A DNA stretch of 64,000 bases, from contig NZ_JAUSXM010000001.1 of NCBI RefSeq assembly GCF_030815985.1, forward strand, positions 868,001 to 932,000. Reading direction: 5' to 3'. The DNA comes from Paenibacillus sp. W2I17. GTDB taxonomy: Bacteria > Bacillota > Bacilli > Paenibacillales > Paenibacillaceae. Made by a program: the position numbers and the translations under genes. The notes under the pieces were generated by a model. The model saw only the letters and a program-made list of their open reading frames with translations, was not told where the DNA came from and made no database searches. Shown piece after piece: positions 16,118 to 24,906 of the stretch (its first letter is position 1; each line of letters starts with the position of its first letter).

Positions 16118-18229
16118 TTATACCTGCTCACGAATACGATACACCAGGCTGTCGAAATCACCGCGCTGAGGCAGCTCCACCCCGATGTTCATCAGAGCAC
16201 GGCCACTGACCGTTAACCCCAGTTCTTCAATGAGATAGGTCTTGTCAGCCTGAAGGCCTGCCAAACGGAGTCTAGGCAACGGTTCACCCAGCTTCTGCGA
16301 GTGAAGAAAAGCGAACAGCACATGGTCACTTGCGGCAGCATCACTGTACTGGACAGCAGTAACCCCCTTATGGCGAAGCGAAGTCAGACGGGATTGTCTG
16401 CCGAATTGCACCAGGTGGCGAATGGCTTTGTACTGACCGATGAATTCCCCGGACTGTTCAATCCTTTCATCACTCCACTCGTTTAGATTGGAGCCGACAC
16501 CAAGCGTGCCCATCATTGCACTGTGGAAACGATACTTCAGAGAGACGTTTCGACCGTTCATTCCTGTAGGTGACTCGGTTACCCAACAGGTCATCATACG
16601 TGGTGCGTACGTATACGAGAAGCCTTCCTGAATGCTCAGGCGGTCGAACGCATCCGTATTGTCACTCGGCCAAGACTGATCGGCATAACGGAAGATGCCC
16701 AGATCAATCCGCGAGCCACCTCCTGCGCAAGTCTCAAACTCGACATCCGGGAACTTGGCTCGCAGCTGTGCCCATATATCATACAAGCTCTGGACATGCC
16801 TTACCCATACTTCTTTCTGGCGGTTAATGGGGTGACCCTTCATGCCCGGCTCCGTGATCGTCCGGTTCATGTCCCATTTAATGAACTTAATCTCATGGTT
16901 GCCAAGCAGTTCGGTCATAAAATTGATAATGTATTGCTTAACCTCCGGCTTGGAAATGTTCAGCAGCAGCTGATTGCGAAGCTCCGTACGTCCCCGTGTC
17001 TCAAAATGATATACCCAGTCCGGATGTGCTCTATAGAGATCACTATCCGGGTTAACCGACTCCGGCTCCACCCATATGCCGAATTCCATCCCCAGTCCGT
17101 GAACCCGGTCAATCAGCTCAACAAGTCCGTTCGGGAACTTCTCTTTGTTCACGTTCCAGTCGCCCAACCCCGCACGGTCGGAATGCCGCTGCCCAAACCA
17201 GCCGTCATCCACAACGAATAGTTCCACACCCATTTTGGCTGCCCTTTCGGCAAGTGCCATTTGGTCTTGGGCATTAACATCGAAATAGGTAGCTTCCCAG
17301 GAGTTGTACAGCACTTTACCGATTTCACTGCGCGGCAGTATGTAATTGTATTGGTACTGATGCAAGCGATGGCTCATGCCGCCAAAGCCCTCAGGGCTGA
17401 ATCCGCCGACAAAGACAGGCGTCTCAAACGTTTCGCCCGCACCCAGCAACCATTCATTGTCAAAATCATGGATGCCACCTGTTACCCGTACATGCGTGAA
17501 TGGGGTCTTCTCCGCAACAATCTTCCAGTTGCCGCTCCAGGCAAGAGCACCAAACCATACTCCGCCACCTGTTTCGGTTGAAAGACCATCATCAATGGCA
17601 AACCATGGATTGGCATGACCATCAGTGAAACCTCTCCGCGATTCAAGTACCTTTTTTCCCTCTGTCAAAATGGTATTGCGCAGTTGGAATTCACCCGACC
17701 ATTTCCCCGTAACATGCGTCAGGCGGTAATCCTGGAGATATGGCAAAGTCCAGGCTGCGGATTGCATGCTTTCCAGCACAATATCCTCCTGCCCCGTATT
17801 TATGATATTGGCATAACGCTCCACCAGGTCGAATTCCGGGATGACCCGATAGACCAGCTGCGTTTCAAGTGCATACACCTGATCCTTCAACGTAATAATC
17901 AGCGTCTGTCTGCCATCCTGTTCAATGACCTCGTGACGGTCATACCTAACCTGAAGATCGCGTACACCATCATGCATGCGCAGTTTCAGGGATGGCTCTG
18001 TATAAGATGCGCCTCCCCAGAAGCTGTACTCCTCCACCTCTCCTTCCACCTCCGCGTCAAAAGAGCTGTGGGATTGTAGATGGAGCAAAGGAGCGCTGTC
18101 CTCGATACTCACTGGATCTCCCCAATACAGATGCTGGAGGTGTTCTCTCTCATTAATTCCGAAAATATAGGATGAATGTTGTGTCTGTATTGCAAATATA
18201 CGCAATTGTTCATGATATTGAATCGTCAT
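16118..18229 (-). CDS. GH36 alpha-galactosidase
   Basis: The protein (703 residues from ATG 18229, with AAGGGG six bases upstream) matches bacterial GH36 in length and layout: N-terminal beta-supersandwich, TIM barrel, C-terminal beta domain. The nucleophile is Asp453 in FIKWDMNR and the acid/base Asp523 is in WPSDNTD; the 70-residue gap equals that between Asp478 and Asp548 in the Geobacillus enzymes, as I recall them. LFVVDDGWFG and FGIWVEPESVNPDSDLY are further GH36 signatures. No signal peptide, so it acts in the cytoplasm on imported alpha-galactosides. The gene lies between the YesM kinase and the secreted glycosidase. Confidence 0.95.
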   Translation of the reverse strand: MTIQYHEQLRIFAIQTQHSSYIFGINEREHLQHLYWGDPVSIEDSAPLLHLQSHSSFDAEVEGEVEEYSFWGGASYTEPSLKLRMHDGVRDLQVRYDRHEVIEQDGRQTLIITLKDQVYALETQLVYRVIPEFDLVERYANIINTGQEDIVLESMQSAAWTLPYLQDYRLTHVTGKWSGEFQLRNTILTEGKKVLESRRGFTDGHANPWFAIDDGLSTETGGGVWFGALAWSGNWKIVAEKTPFTHVRVTGGIHDFDNEWLLGAGETFETPVFVGGFSPEGFGGMSHRLHQYQYNYILPRSEIGKVLYNSWEATYFDVNAQDQMALAERAAKMGVELFVVDDGWFGQRHSDRAGLGDWNVNKEKFPNGLVELIDRVHGLGMEFGIWVEPESVNPDSDLYRAHPDWVYHFETRGRTELRNQLLLNISKPEVKQYIINFMTELLGNHEIKFIKWDMNRTITEPGMKGHPINRQKEVWVRHVQSLYDIWAQLRAKFPDVEFETCAGGGSRIDLGIFRYADQSWPSDNTDAFDRLSIQEGFSYTYAPRMMTCWVTESPTGMNGRNVSLKYRFHSAMMGTLGVGSNLNEWSDERIEQSGEFIGQYKAIRHLVQFGRQSRLTSLRHKGVTAVQYSDAAASDHVLFAFLHSQKLGEPLPRLRLAGLQADKTYLIEELGLTVSGRALMNIGVELPQRGDFDSLVYRIREQV

Positions 18230-18369
18230 GTTTACCCCTTTCAGGTTCCGTGTTTTGGTATGTGTGTTGTGAACATACATATTATTGTAGGAAGCAGCAG
18301 GCGGATTAGCCATATCGCAATCTTACAATCCCTAGGGGAAATCATCTGTCATCTCAAAATTATGAAAAT

Positions 18370-18395
18370 AAGGCTGCGATATAATTCGCAGCCTT
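18370..18395 (-). terminator. terminator of the SLH glycosidase gene
   Basis: A perfect ten-base stem AAGGCTGCGA/TCGCAGCCTT with a six-base loop lies right after the stop codon. On the minus strand it is followed by ATTTT. Confidence 0.8.
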
Positions 18396-18400
18396 AAAGC

Positions 18401-21400
18401 TTACTTCAAAATCAGGTTATAGATGACCTGAGCCGCTTCTGCCCGGGAAGCAATCCCTTTAGGCACAAACTGTCCCTGTCTTTGGCCTTGAACCAGTCCC
18501 AATTGGGCTGCATGCTTCACCGAAGCCGTTGCCCATGAAGAAACCTGAGCCATATCTGTAAACAAGATGTCTGTAGAACCAACAGGCGGTACTTTCCCAA
18601 CATTCCGCTCATAGGCTTTCATCAGCATCACCGTGATTTCCTCTCGGGTAATCTGTGCGTCCGGCTGGAAACGGGTTTCGCTTCGGCCGTTTACAATACC
18701 GGCTTGGGTCGCAATCGAGATGGGTTCCGCGTACCAGTCATCTGTCGCTACATCTGTAAAGTGTACTTCCCCTGCTACAGTCAGCCCCAGGGAATGCACG
18801 AGCATAGTGGTGAATTCAGCGCGGGTGACAGCACGACCTGGCTCAAATTGATCTACATGTGTGCCTTCAACATAGCCCTTTGCTGCCAACTCCTTGATTA
18901 CAGTGCTGGCCCAATGATTGGCCGGAACATCGGTAAACGTCCGATCCAGTTCCAGAACGGCATACTTGCTGAAGTGGCTCACTTTAGTCGTTAATAAGCC
19001 ATTCACGTAATCTGATTTGAGAAATTCCAATGTCCCATTTTTGTTAATATAATATATTCCTCCCTGTGAAGGGTCGAAGCCTTCAGCCGCTGCCAGGCTC
19101 AGCGTAACCGGGTGATCAAACGCAGCGAGTGTTTCGGTTGTACCTGATTTAGTTGTTGCCGAAAGGCTAAATTCAACGATTTCTCCCTTAAGGGTAACCG
19201 TTGCCCGGGAAGATGATTCTACTGCAGCAATGACCTCCTTGGCCTTGCTGCCAAGCGGGACCATTTTCAGGGAAATCGTACTATCTTCCTGCTGCCCCGC
19301 TGGTAGCTTGCTCAGTAGCTGCTGGAACAAACTCGCAGGTACTTGCAAAGTTAACTTGCCTGATTTCACTTTCAGTGTATGGTTGCCGAGTTGGCGTAAG
19401 ACAGCTGATGACAGTTGCAGCTCCTGAGTACCAGCCTTGATGTCTATAACGACTTTCCCTGCCTCACTGTCCACCTTCAGCATATCGGCTGTGATGACCC
19501 GTGTTGTTGTATCGTTCTCCTGAGCCGTGCTGTTTCCGGAGTTCCCGCTAGTATTACTGTTATTACCATTGTTGCCATTGTTGCCAGGATGGCTTGGGTT
19601 TCCTGGGTTTTCTGGATTGACTGGTTTCTCGGTCAATTTAACCAATTTCGATTCAGCCGGTCCCAGCGAGATGGACCATGCACCCGTGGCAGACGAAGAT
19701 TCATCTGTCCACAAGTCTTTTAACGTGTAGGTTTTGGATTCATTCAATCCGGCACGACCTAGATTAATCGTTTTGTTTGCTGAACTATTGGCGCTGTAAT
19801 TAAATACGGCGAGGTAATAATCATTGCCGTCTTTCAGAACAAACGTATCTGCGGCATTTGCATTCGTATTTCCTTCAAGCGGCTTGAATACTTTGCCTTT
19901 CAGCGCCACCTGAAGAACATCCGTATTATTGTACAATGCTGTCATGTATTCCTGTGGCTTGGGATCGTTCACATCATCGGAATCCATCATCACCGTGCCG
20001 GCAATTACACCGGAATTCACCCGGCTACGCGCTTCCTCCAAGCTTGAAGCACGGCTTAATACCAAATGATCCGGATCTGTGTAAGAATAGATCGTCCCAT
20101 TTTGCCAGAAACCATATGTCAATGAATTGAGCATGTACTCCGTCTCATTGATTTTGCCATAGGTGTCACAAGAGATCCGTCTGCTATGCGCATATTGACT
20201 TGGAAAGATCGGTGCAATGGACGCACTAATGAACATTTTCCCACCTAATCGCTCTTCGACATAACGCATCCCTTCATTGTAAGCCTGGATTCCTGTCGTC
20301 ACGGTTGTATCATAATGCCGACCTTCCAGTGAGCCGTGGGTTAGGAAATCCAGTTTGATGAATGTGAATCCAAGTGATTTAAACTTATCCAGAAAATAAT
20401 TCATGCGCATTTGACTCCCCGGATGTGTCACATCCAGTGCATATGCTCCATCCAGTGTCGGCAGAGGTTTACCCTCAGCATCCTTGAGAACAATATCACC
20501 ATACGTATATTGCCCGTTGGTACCATCTACTTTTTGGCTCATATCGTTGCCCCAATACACAAATGGTCCCCAATAGATGCCTGCATGCTGACCATTGTCC
20601 TTAATGACAGATACGGCTTGGGCAAGCTCAGCATCACTTAGATTGTCCCAGTAGGAATCCATATTAATGAATACATTGCCGTTATTGTTGAACTTCTTAA
20701 GATTGTTCTTGAAATAATTGGATACATCCACTACGTTCTGATACGAAAGCCCGCTATCATAAGCTCCCCAGCTATTCCAACCTACTGGAACACCTTGTGG
20801 CAGCTCCGGATTCAACGCCAGCGGAGGAGTAATAATCGCATTGGCTTTACCGTATTCTTCAAGTCCTGTACGGTAGTCACTGAAACCACCTACCATAATC
20901 AGTGGTGAGGACAGTTCAGTACCAGTCAGGCTGCCATGTGGCTGAGTATCGCGAGTAACGTCACTCGCTGCACCACCATACACAGCAAATTCATTCAGAC
21001 GATTAGCTGAGCCTTTCCAGTCAATACCGGTCTTCCAGGTGTCATGGGTTACTGAACCGATCACCAGACCGTTACGTGTCGAGTTATTGAATACTGTTGT
21101 CATCTCATAGCTGGTATCCGCCCGGTTCATGGTTTGAGATTTGTAGCGAATCCAGGCGTCGTTGTCAAAAGGCACCGTAAGTACACGATTATCCGAGCTG
21201 ACGCCGATATCCACACCGCCCGTATTTTTAACCGTAATTGGTGACATGTAATTACTCTTGATCTCTGAATCACTGAAGGCATCCAGACGATTGAGGAAAT
21301 ACGATTTATTTTCATAGAACCGATAGACCTGCTTCAGGGTTGGTTTGCCAGTCGACGTATGAACAAAGCTCAATTCAATGCCTTTGCCGAATCCATCCTG

Positions 21401-22972
21401 AATTTCCAGCGCTGCTCCACCACTCGCATGACTCTCATACCCTTTGGTTTCCACAAGGCTCTCACCAAGTTTAATGCTGCTGAAAATCCCTCGCATCTTC
21501 TGCCCTTCTGCCCAGCTATAGCCGACTAATCCGGTCTGGGTATTATAAGACACTTCGTATTGTCCGTTCGATACCAGAAGACCATGGGTGTAATCAGTCA
21601 CCGTGATATCCCCGTATCGTTGCGAGTTAACCGGTGTCCCCAGATCGTCATCTCCTTCACCTGGATTTTCGGGCTCTGTCTCTACAGCAGGCTCTACGAT
21701 AATCCTATCCAGATCGGGAGAATAGCCATTGTTGTCTGAAAAAGTAATCGTATTCTCGCCTTCGGTTAATGGGAGTGTAAGATCGTAGGTACCTAACGTA
21801 TCCCAATCCGATGTTTTGGGCAGGTCATGAAACTGCTCTTCCCCGTTATTTGCGCGGACATAGAAACTGCGCGGATCACCGGAAAAATAGGCAACCGTAA
21901 CACGGTAATTACCTGTCATCGGGGCTATAATCTTATTGAACGTTAAGGAGCTCCCGCCATTCAGATATCCGACCTTTTTGCCACCTGATGCTGAGGGGCT
22001 GTCCGTTACACGTGCTTCACCAGTCAGCGTATTGTCCGAATCTTCGGCTTCATAACTAATTGTATACGGAATCACTTCAATTCGGTCCAAATCAGGGGAG
22101 TACCAGTCATGATCCGAGAACGTGATGGTATGGACACCCTTATGAAGAGATACCTCCACATCATACGTGCCAATTGTGTCCCAGCTTGCCGTTTTGGGCA
22201 GATCAATCATCTCGTCCGTGTCATTGTTCACCTGCATATAAACAGGTCGCTGATCACCGGAAATATAAGATATTCGGATCAAATATGTACCATCTGCCGG
22301 TACGTTGATATTCGTAAATTGCAGTGAACTGTTTTTGTTCAGATCGGTTACTTTCTTCCCCCCCGAACTAATGCTGCTGTCTACCACCTTGGCATTGCCT
22401 TTCAAAATGTTGTCGGCCGCTTCTGCCTCAATAATTGCACCATGCAAATTTTTCTTCCAGTCGTCTCCGCCCCCTTCTCCTGGGTGGCCACTGTCCAAAC
22501 CGCGGATCACGATCTTGTCGATGTCGGGAGAATACCAGTTGTTGTCATCAATCAGGATTGTGTTGGTTCCAGCGTTCAACGGAAGGGTCACATCATATGT
22601 TCCCACCGTATCCCAGTCGACTGTCTTGGACGGTTCTTCAAATTGCTTCTCCCCGCCGTTCGCACTAATATTGAATGGCCGCGAATCACCTGAAATGTAG
22701 TAAACGGAAATTTTATAATTTCCTGTTTCACTTACAGTGACATTGTTAAATTGCAAGGAACTGCCTTGGTACATGCCTCCGACCTTTTTGCCGCCTGAAG
22801 CCGTCGGGCTATCAGAGATTTGCGCGTTGCCAAGCAAAATATTCCCCTCGGCCTCGGCTTCATAGGTATTCATATCATCGGCGTGAGCTGTTCGGGCGAA
22901 CTGGCCCCCGCCAACTACCAAACAAAAAATGATAAAGAATACAAATCCTTTTTTCATCATCCGTCCCAACAT
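18401..22972 (-). CDS. secreted SLH-anchored clan GH-D glycosidase with three CBM-like repeats
   Basis: This 1523-residue protein has a signal peptide (about residues 1-31, ending AHA), then three repeats of about 125 residues (about 36-158, 180-300, 305-427) that each carry YEAE...SGGKKV...SSLxF...WDTxGTYDV...YSPDxDxI, a CBM35/CBM6-like jelly roll. A beta domain and a barrel (about 728-1000) follow, with nucleophile Asp875 in FIKLDFL and acid/base Asp936 in RISCD; the 61-residue gap equals that of human alpha-galactosidase A (170/231). An Asn/Gly-rich linker (about 1125-1150), an extra beta domain and three C-terminal SLH repeats come last. It is thus displayed on the cell wall. The exact glycoside is unknown. 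ATG 22972 has GGAGG six bases upstream. Confidence 0.85.
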   Translation of the reverse strand: MLGRMMKKGFVFFIIFCLVVGGGQFARTAHADDMNTYEAEAEGNILLGNAQISDSPTASGGKKVGGMYQGSSLQFNNVTVSETGNYKISVYYISGDSRPFNISANGGEKQFEEPSKTVDWDTVGTYDVTLPLNAGTNTILIDDNNWYSPDIDKIVIRGLDSGHPGEGGGDDWKKNLHGAIIEAEAADNILKGNAKVVDSSISSGGKKVTDLNKNSSLQFTNINVPADGTYLIRISYISGDQRPVYMQVNNDTDEMIDLPKTASWDTIGTYDVEVSLHKGVHTITFSDHDWYSPDLDRIEVIPYTISYEAEDSDNTLTGEARVTDSPSASGGKKVGYLNGGSSLTFNKIIAPMTGNYRVTVAYFSGDPRSFYVRANNGEEQFHDLPKTSDWDTLGTYDLTLPLTEGENTITFSDNNGYSPDLDRIIVEPAVETEPENPGEGDDDLGTPVNSQRYGDITVTDYTHGLLVSNGQYEVSYNTQTGLVGYSWAEGQKMRGIFSSIKLGESLVETKGYESHASGGAALEIQDGFGKGIELSFVHTSTGKPTLKQVYRFYENKSYFLNRLDAFSDSEIKSNYMSPITVKNTGGVDIGVSSDNRVLTVPFDNDAWIRYKSQTMNRADTSYEMTTVFNNSTRNGLVIGSVTHDTWKTGIDWKGSANRLNEFAVYGGAASDVTRDTQPHGSLTGTELSSPLIMVGGFSDYRTGLEEYGKANAIITPPLALNPELPQGVPVGWNSWGAYDSGLSYQNVVDVSNYFKNNLKKFNNNGNVFINMDSYWDNLSDAELAQAVSVIKDNGQHAGIYWGPFVYWGNDMSQKVDGTNGQYTYGDIVLKDAEGKPLPTLDGAYALDVTHPGSQMRMNYFLDKFKSLGFTFIKLDFLTHGSLEGRHYDTTVTTGIQAYNEGMRYVEERLGGKMFISASIAPIFPSQYAHSRRISCDTYGKINETEYMLNSLTYGFWQNGTIYSYTDPDHLVLSRASSLEEARSRVNSGVIAGTVMMDSDDVNDPKPQEYMTALYNNTDVLQVALKGKVFKPLEGNTNANAADTFVLKDGNDYYLAVFNYSANSSANKTINLGRAGLNESKTYTLKDLWTDESSSATGAWSISLGPAESKLVKLTEKPVNPENPGNPSHPGNNGNNGNNSNTSGNSGNSTAQENDTTTRVITADMLKVDSEAGKVVIDIKAGTQELQLSSAVLRQLGNHTLKVKSGKLTLQVPASLFQQLLSKLPAGQQEDSTISLKMVPLGSKAKEVIAAVESSSRATVTLKGEIVEFSLSATTKSGTTETLAAFDHPVTLSLAAAEGFDPSQGGIYYINKNGTLEFLKSDYVNGLLTTKVSHFSKYAVLELDRTFTDVPANHWASTVIKELAAKGYVEGTHVDQFEPGRAVTRAEFTTMLVHSLGLTVAGEVHFTDVATDDWYAEPISIATQAGIVNGRSETRFQPDAQITREEITVMLMKAYERNVGKVPPVGSTDILFTDMAQVSSWATASVKHAAQLGLVQGQRQGQFVPKGIASRAEAAQVIYNLILK

Positions 22973-23273
22973 AACATGCCTCCATTTTCTAATGATTGAG
23001 TTAGGTCTCCCTATGCCTATTCCTGCAGTGGTTCACAGCTATTATCTGTAATCGCTTTCATAAAGAGCTGTTAAATCCCCTCTCTCCCCCTTCCTTTCCT
23101 ATATGCCTAATTGTAAAAAGGAGGAGGGGGATGTTCCATACCACAATGTTACTATTCATACAGGAAAGCCTCTTTCATTTGCCATATCATGGGGTAGTAA
23201 GAGGGAGCCTATCCAAATCATGTTCAAGGAAAACAGGAGTCTGAATATCAGCTTTACCAGACAGCCTCTATCG
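22973..23273. other. upstream region of the SLH glycosidase gene
   Basis: It holds the ribosome-binding site and a perfect cre match at 23047-23060. I could not settle the -35/-10 elements. No gene is seen. Confidence 0.5.
23047..23060. promoter_or_regulatory. cre site (CcpA binding)
   Basis: TGTAATCGCTTTCA matches the cre consensus TGWAANCGNTNWCA at every position. It lies 75-88 bases upstream of the glycosidase start codon, so catabolite repression by CcpA is likely. Confidence 0.7.
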
Positions 23274-24806
23274 TCACATACTTTTCCTGTATTCGTTAGG
23301 TGTTACGCCCTGTGTCTTCAGGAATAGAGAAATAAAATAGGATGTACTCTCATAGCCCACGGTCTGCGCGATATCGTGAATCTTGAGCGAGCCGTCTGCC
23401 AGCAGTTCCCTGGCTTTATCCAATCTGATGCGTGTCAGATAATCGTGGATCGTCATCCCTGTTTTGTCCTTAAAAATGGATCTCAAATAGTTCGGTGACA
23501 AATAGACCTGATCAGACAGGCTGTTAATGGTAATCGGCTGGTTGTAATTCTGGTCGATGAGGGTACGGACCTTGTGAATCAGTTTTGCATTTTTGTCCAT
23601 AAACCGCTCGCCCAGCATGCTCACCGCATCTTCCGCAGTACCGAGAATCAGATCCTCGATTTCATGCAGAGTCAGTGCATTATAGATGGAATGATACAGC
23701 TCAGCCCGCTTTGGAACGGGTTTATGAAGCTGCTCCAGCAGTTCATTCACGAGATCTATCGACCAGTCGCAGATGATTTTTTTCTTGACTCTCAGTGTTG
23801 CCAATCCCTCAATATACCCGTGCAGCTTCTGTGCCGCCCATTCAAAATCCAGTCGGTTAATGGAATCGAACCATTCCTTTTGATCAAAAGGGGGCATATG
23901 CTCTGTATAAAACTGATTCGTAACGGTGCCAGCATGAATAATTGCGCCTGTACCTTCATAGAAACGCTCATTCAAGATGGTTCGTGTCTCTTCGTACAGA
24001 CAGTGAATATGGGATAACGCGGTCTCTTGTCCGCCTACAGCAGCCGTCACCGTAAAATCCAGGGCACTACGGATAGCCTCAGCCAAGTCCTCCCACGCAT
24101 AATATCCCGGCTGCTGTGCCGCTTCCATAAATACACCGGTCTCTCCTTCCTTGTAATCCACAAAGATCGCTTTCAGGTTCTTCGCCTTGAAGAAATGATC
24201 GAGAAAAGACACCAGCCGCCCTGTACATTCCTCCAGACTTTGCTGTTCTCCTTCGGCCTCCTTCGGATCGATACTAAACAAGGCCATTGCATATCGGGTG
24301 GTCTCAGGTTGCCGGGTTAGACGGCTGAAACTAAAAGCGAGATCAATAGCACGATCCTCGTTTTTTTCGTAAGATAACTCCTTCAGGATATTGGCTTTGG
24401 CCGCCTCCATGGAACGGTTCTTAATTCCAACTTCGTCACAACGCTGTTTAACTTTACTGACAACGCTTTCAATTTCATTTAAATCCAAAGGTTTTAGCAT
24501 ATATCCCACGGCCCCTACGTTTATAGCCGATTTTACATATTGAAATTCATCGTGTCCGGTTAGAAACATCACCTGGATCGAGTCGTAGCTCTCATGTATC
24601 TTTCTCGCCAGATCAATACCGTTCATGATCGGCATCTGAACATCGGTAAGAACGATATCAGGCTGGGTGGCCTCAATCTTCTCCAAGGCCTCCCTGCCGT
24701 TACTCGCCGTTCCCATGATATAGATACCCATCTCTTCCCAACGGATATAATCCCTCATCATCTCAAGTCCCAGTTCTTCATCGTCTACCAAAAAAATACT
24801 GTACAT
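23274..24806 (-). CDS. response regulator, YesN type, with AraC DNA-binding domain
   Basis: The protein (510 residues from ATG 24806; GGGAGGGG about seven bases upstream) starts with a receiver domain (acid pair DD at residues 8-9, phospho-acceptor Asp55 in VLTDVQMP, Lys in YMLKPLD). A helical middle region follows, and the C-terminal 100 residues form two AraC HTHs (SLSDQVYLSPNYLRSIFKDKTG and IHDIAQTVGYESTSYFISLFLKTQGVTPNEYRK). It is the likely partner of the YesM kinase at 14299-16056. It sits 101 bases after the GH95 gene and upstream of the SLH glycosidase, so it is embedded among its probable targets. Confidence 0.92.
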   Translation of the reverse strand: MYSIFLVDDEELGLEMMRDYIRWEEMGIYIMGTASNGREALEKIEATQPDIVLTDVQMPIMNGIDLARKIHESYDSIQVMFLTGHDEFQYVKSAINVGAVGYMLKPLDLNEIESVVSKVKQRCDEVGIKNRSMEAAKANILKELSYEKNEDRAIDLAFSFSRLTRQPETTRYAMALFSIDPKEAEGEQQSLEECTGRLVSFLDHFFKAKNLKAIFVDYKEGETGVFMEAAQQPGYYAWEDLAEAIRSALDFTVTAAVGGQETALSHIHCLYEETRTILNERFYEGTGAIIHAGTVTNQFYTEHMPPFDQKEWFDSINRLDFEWAAQKLHGYIEGLATLRVKKKIICDWSIDLVNELLEQLHKPVPKRAELYHSIYNALTLHEIEDLILGTAEDAVSMLGERFMDKNAKLIHKVRTLIDQNYNQPITINSLSDQVYLSPNYLRSIFKDKTGMTIHDYLTRIRLDKARELLADGSLKIHDIAQTVGYESTSYFISLFLKTQGVTPNEYRKSM

Positions 24807-24906
24807 CAACGTCCCCTCCCTTTGTATCTTTCTGTCTCTATTATATGTTTTTCCCTCCGTGGGACCATGGTCCATATAAATGAAAGTTATTTTCAAGTAT
24901 AGATCG

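Noticed and set aside
23103..23327. 74-residue plus-strand frame upstream of the SLH glycosidase
   Set aside because: It runs into the 3' end of the yesN-like gene antisense and has no motif; the upstream GGAGGAGGG is not matched by a coding-like sequence.
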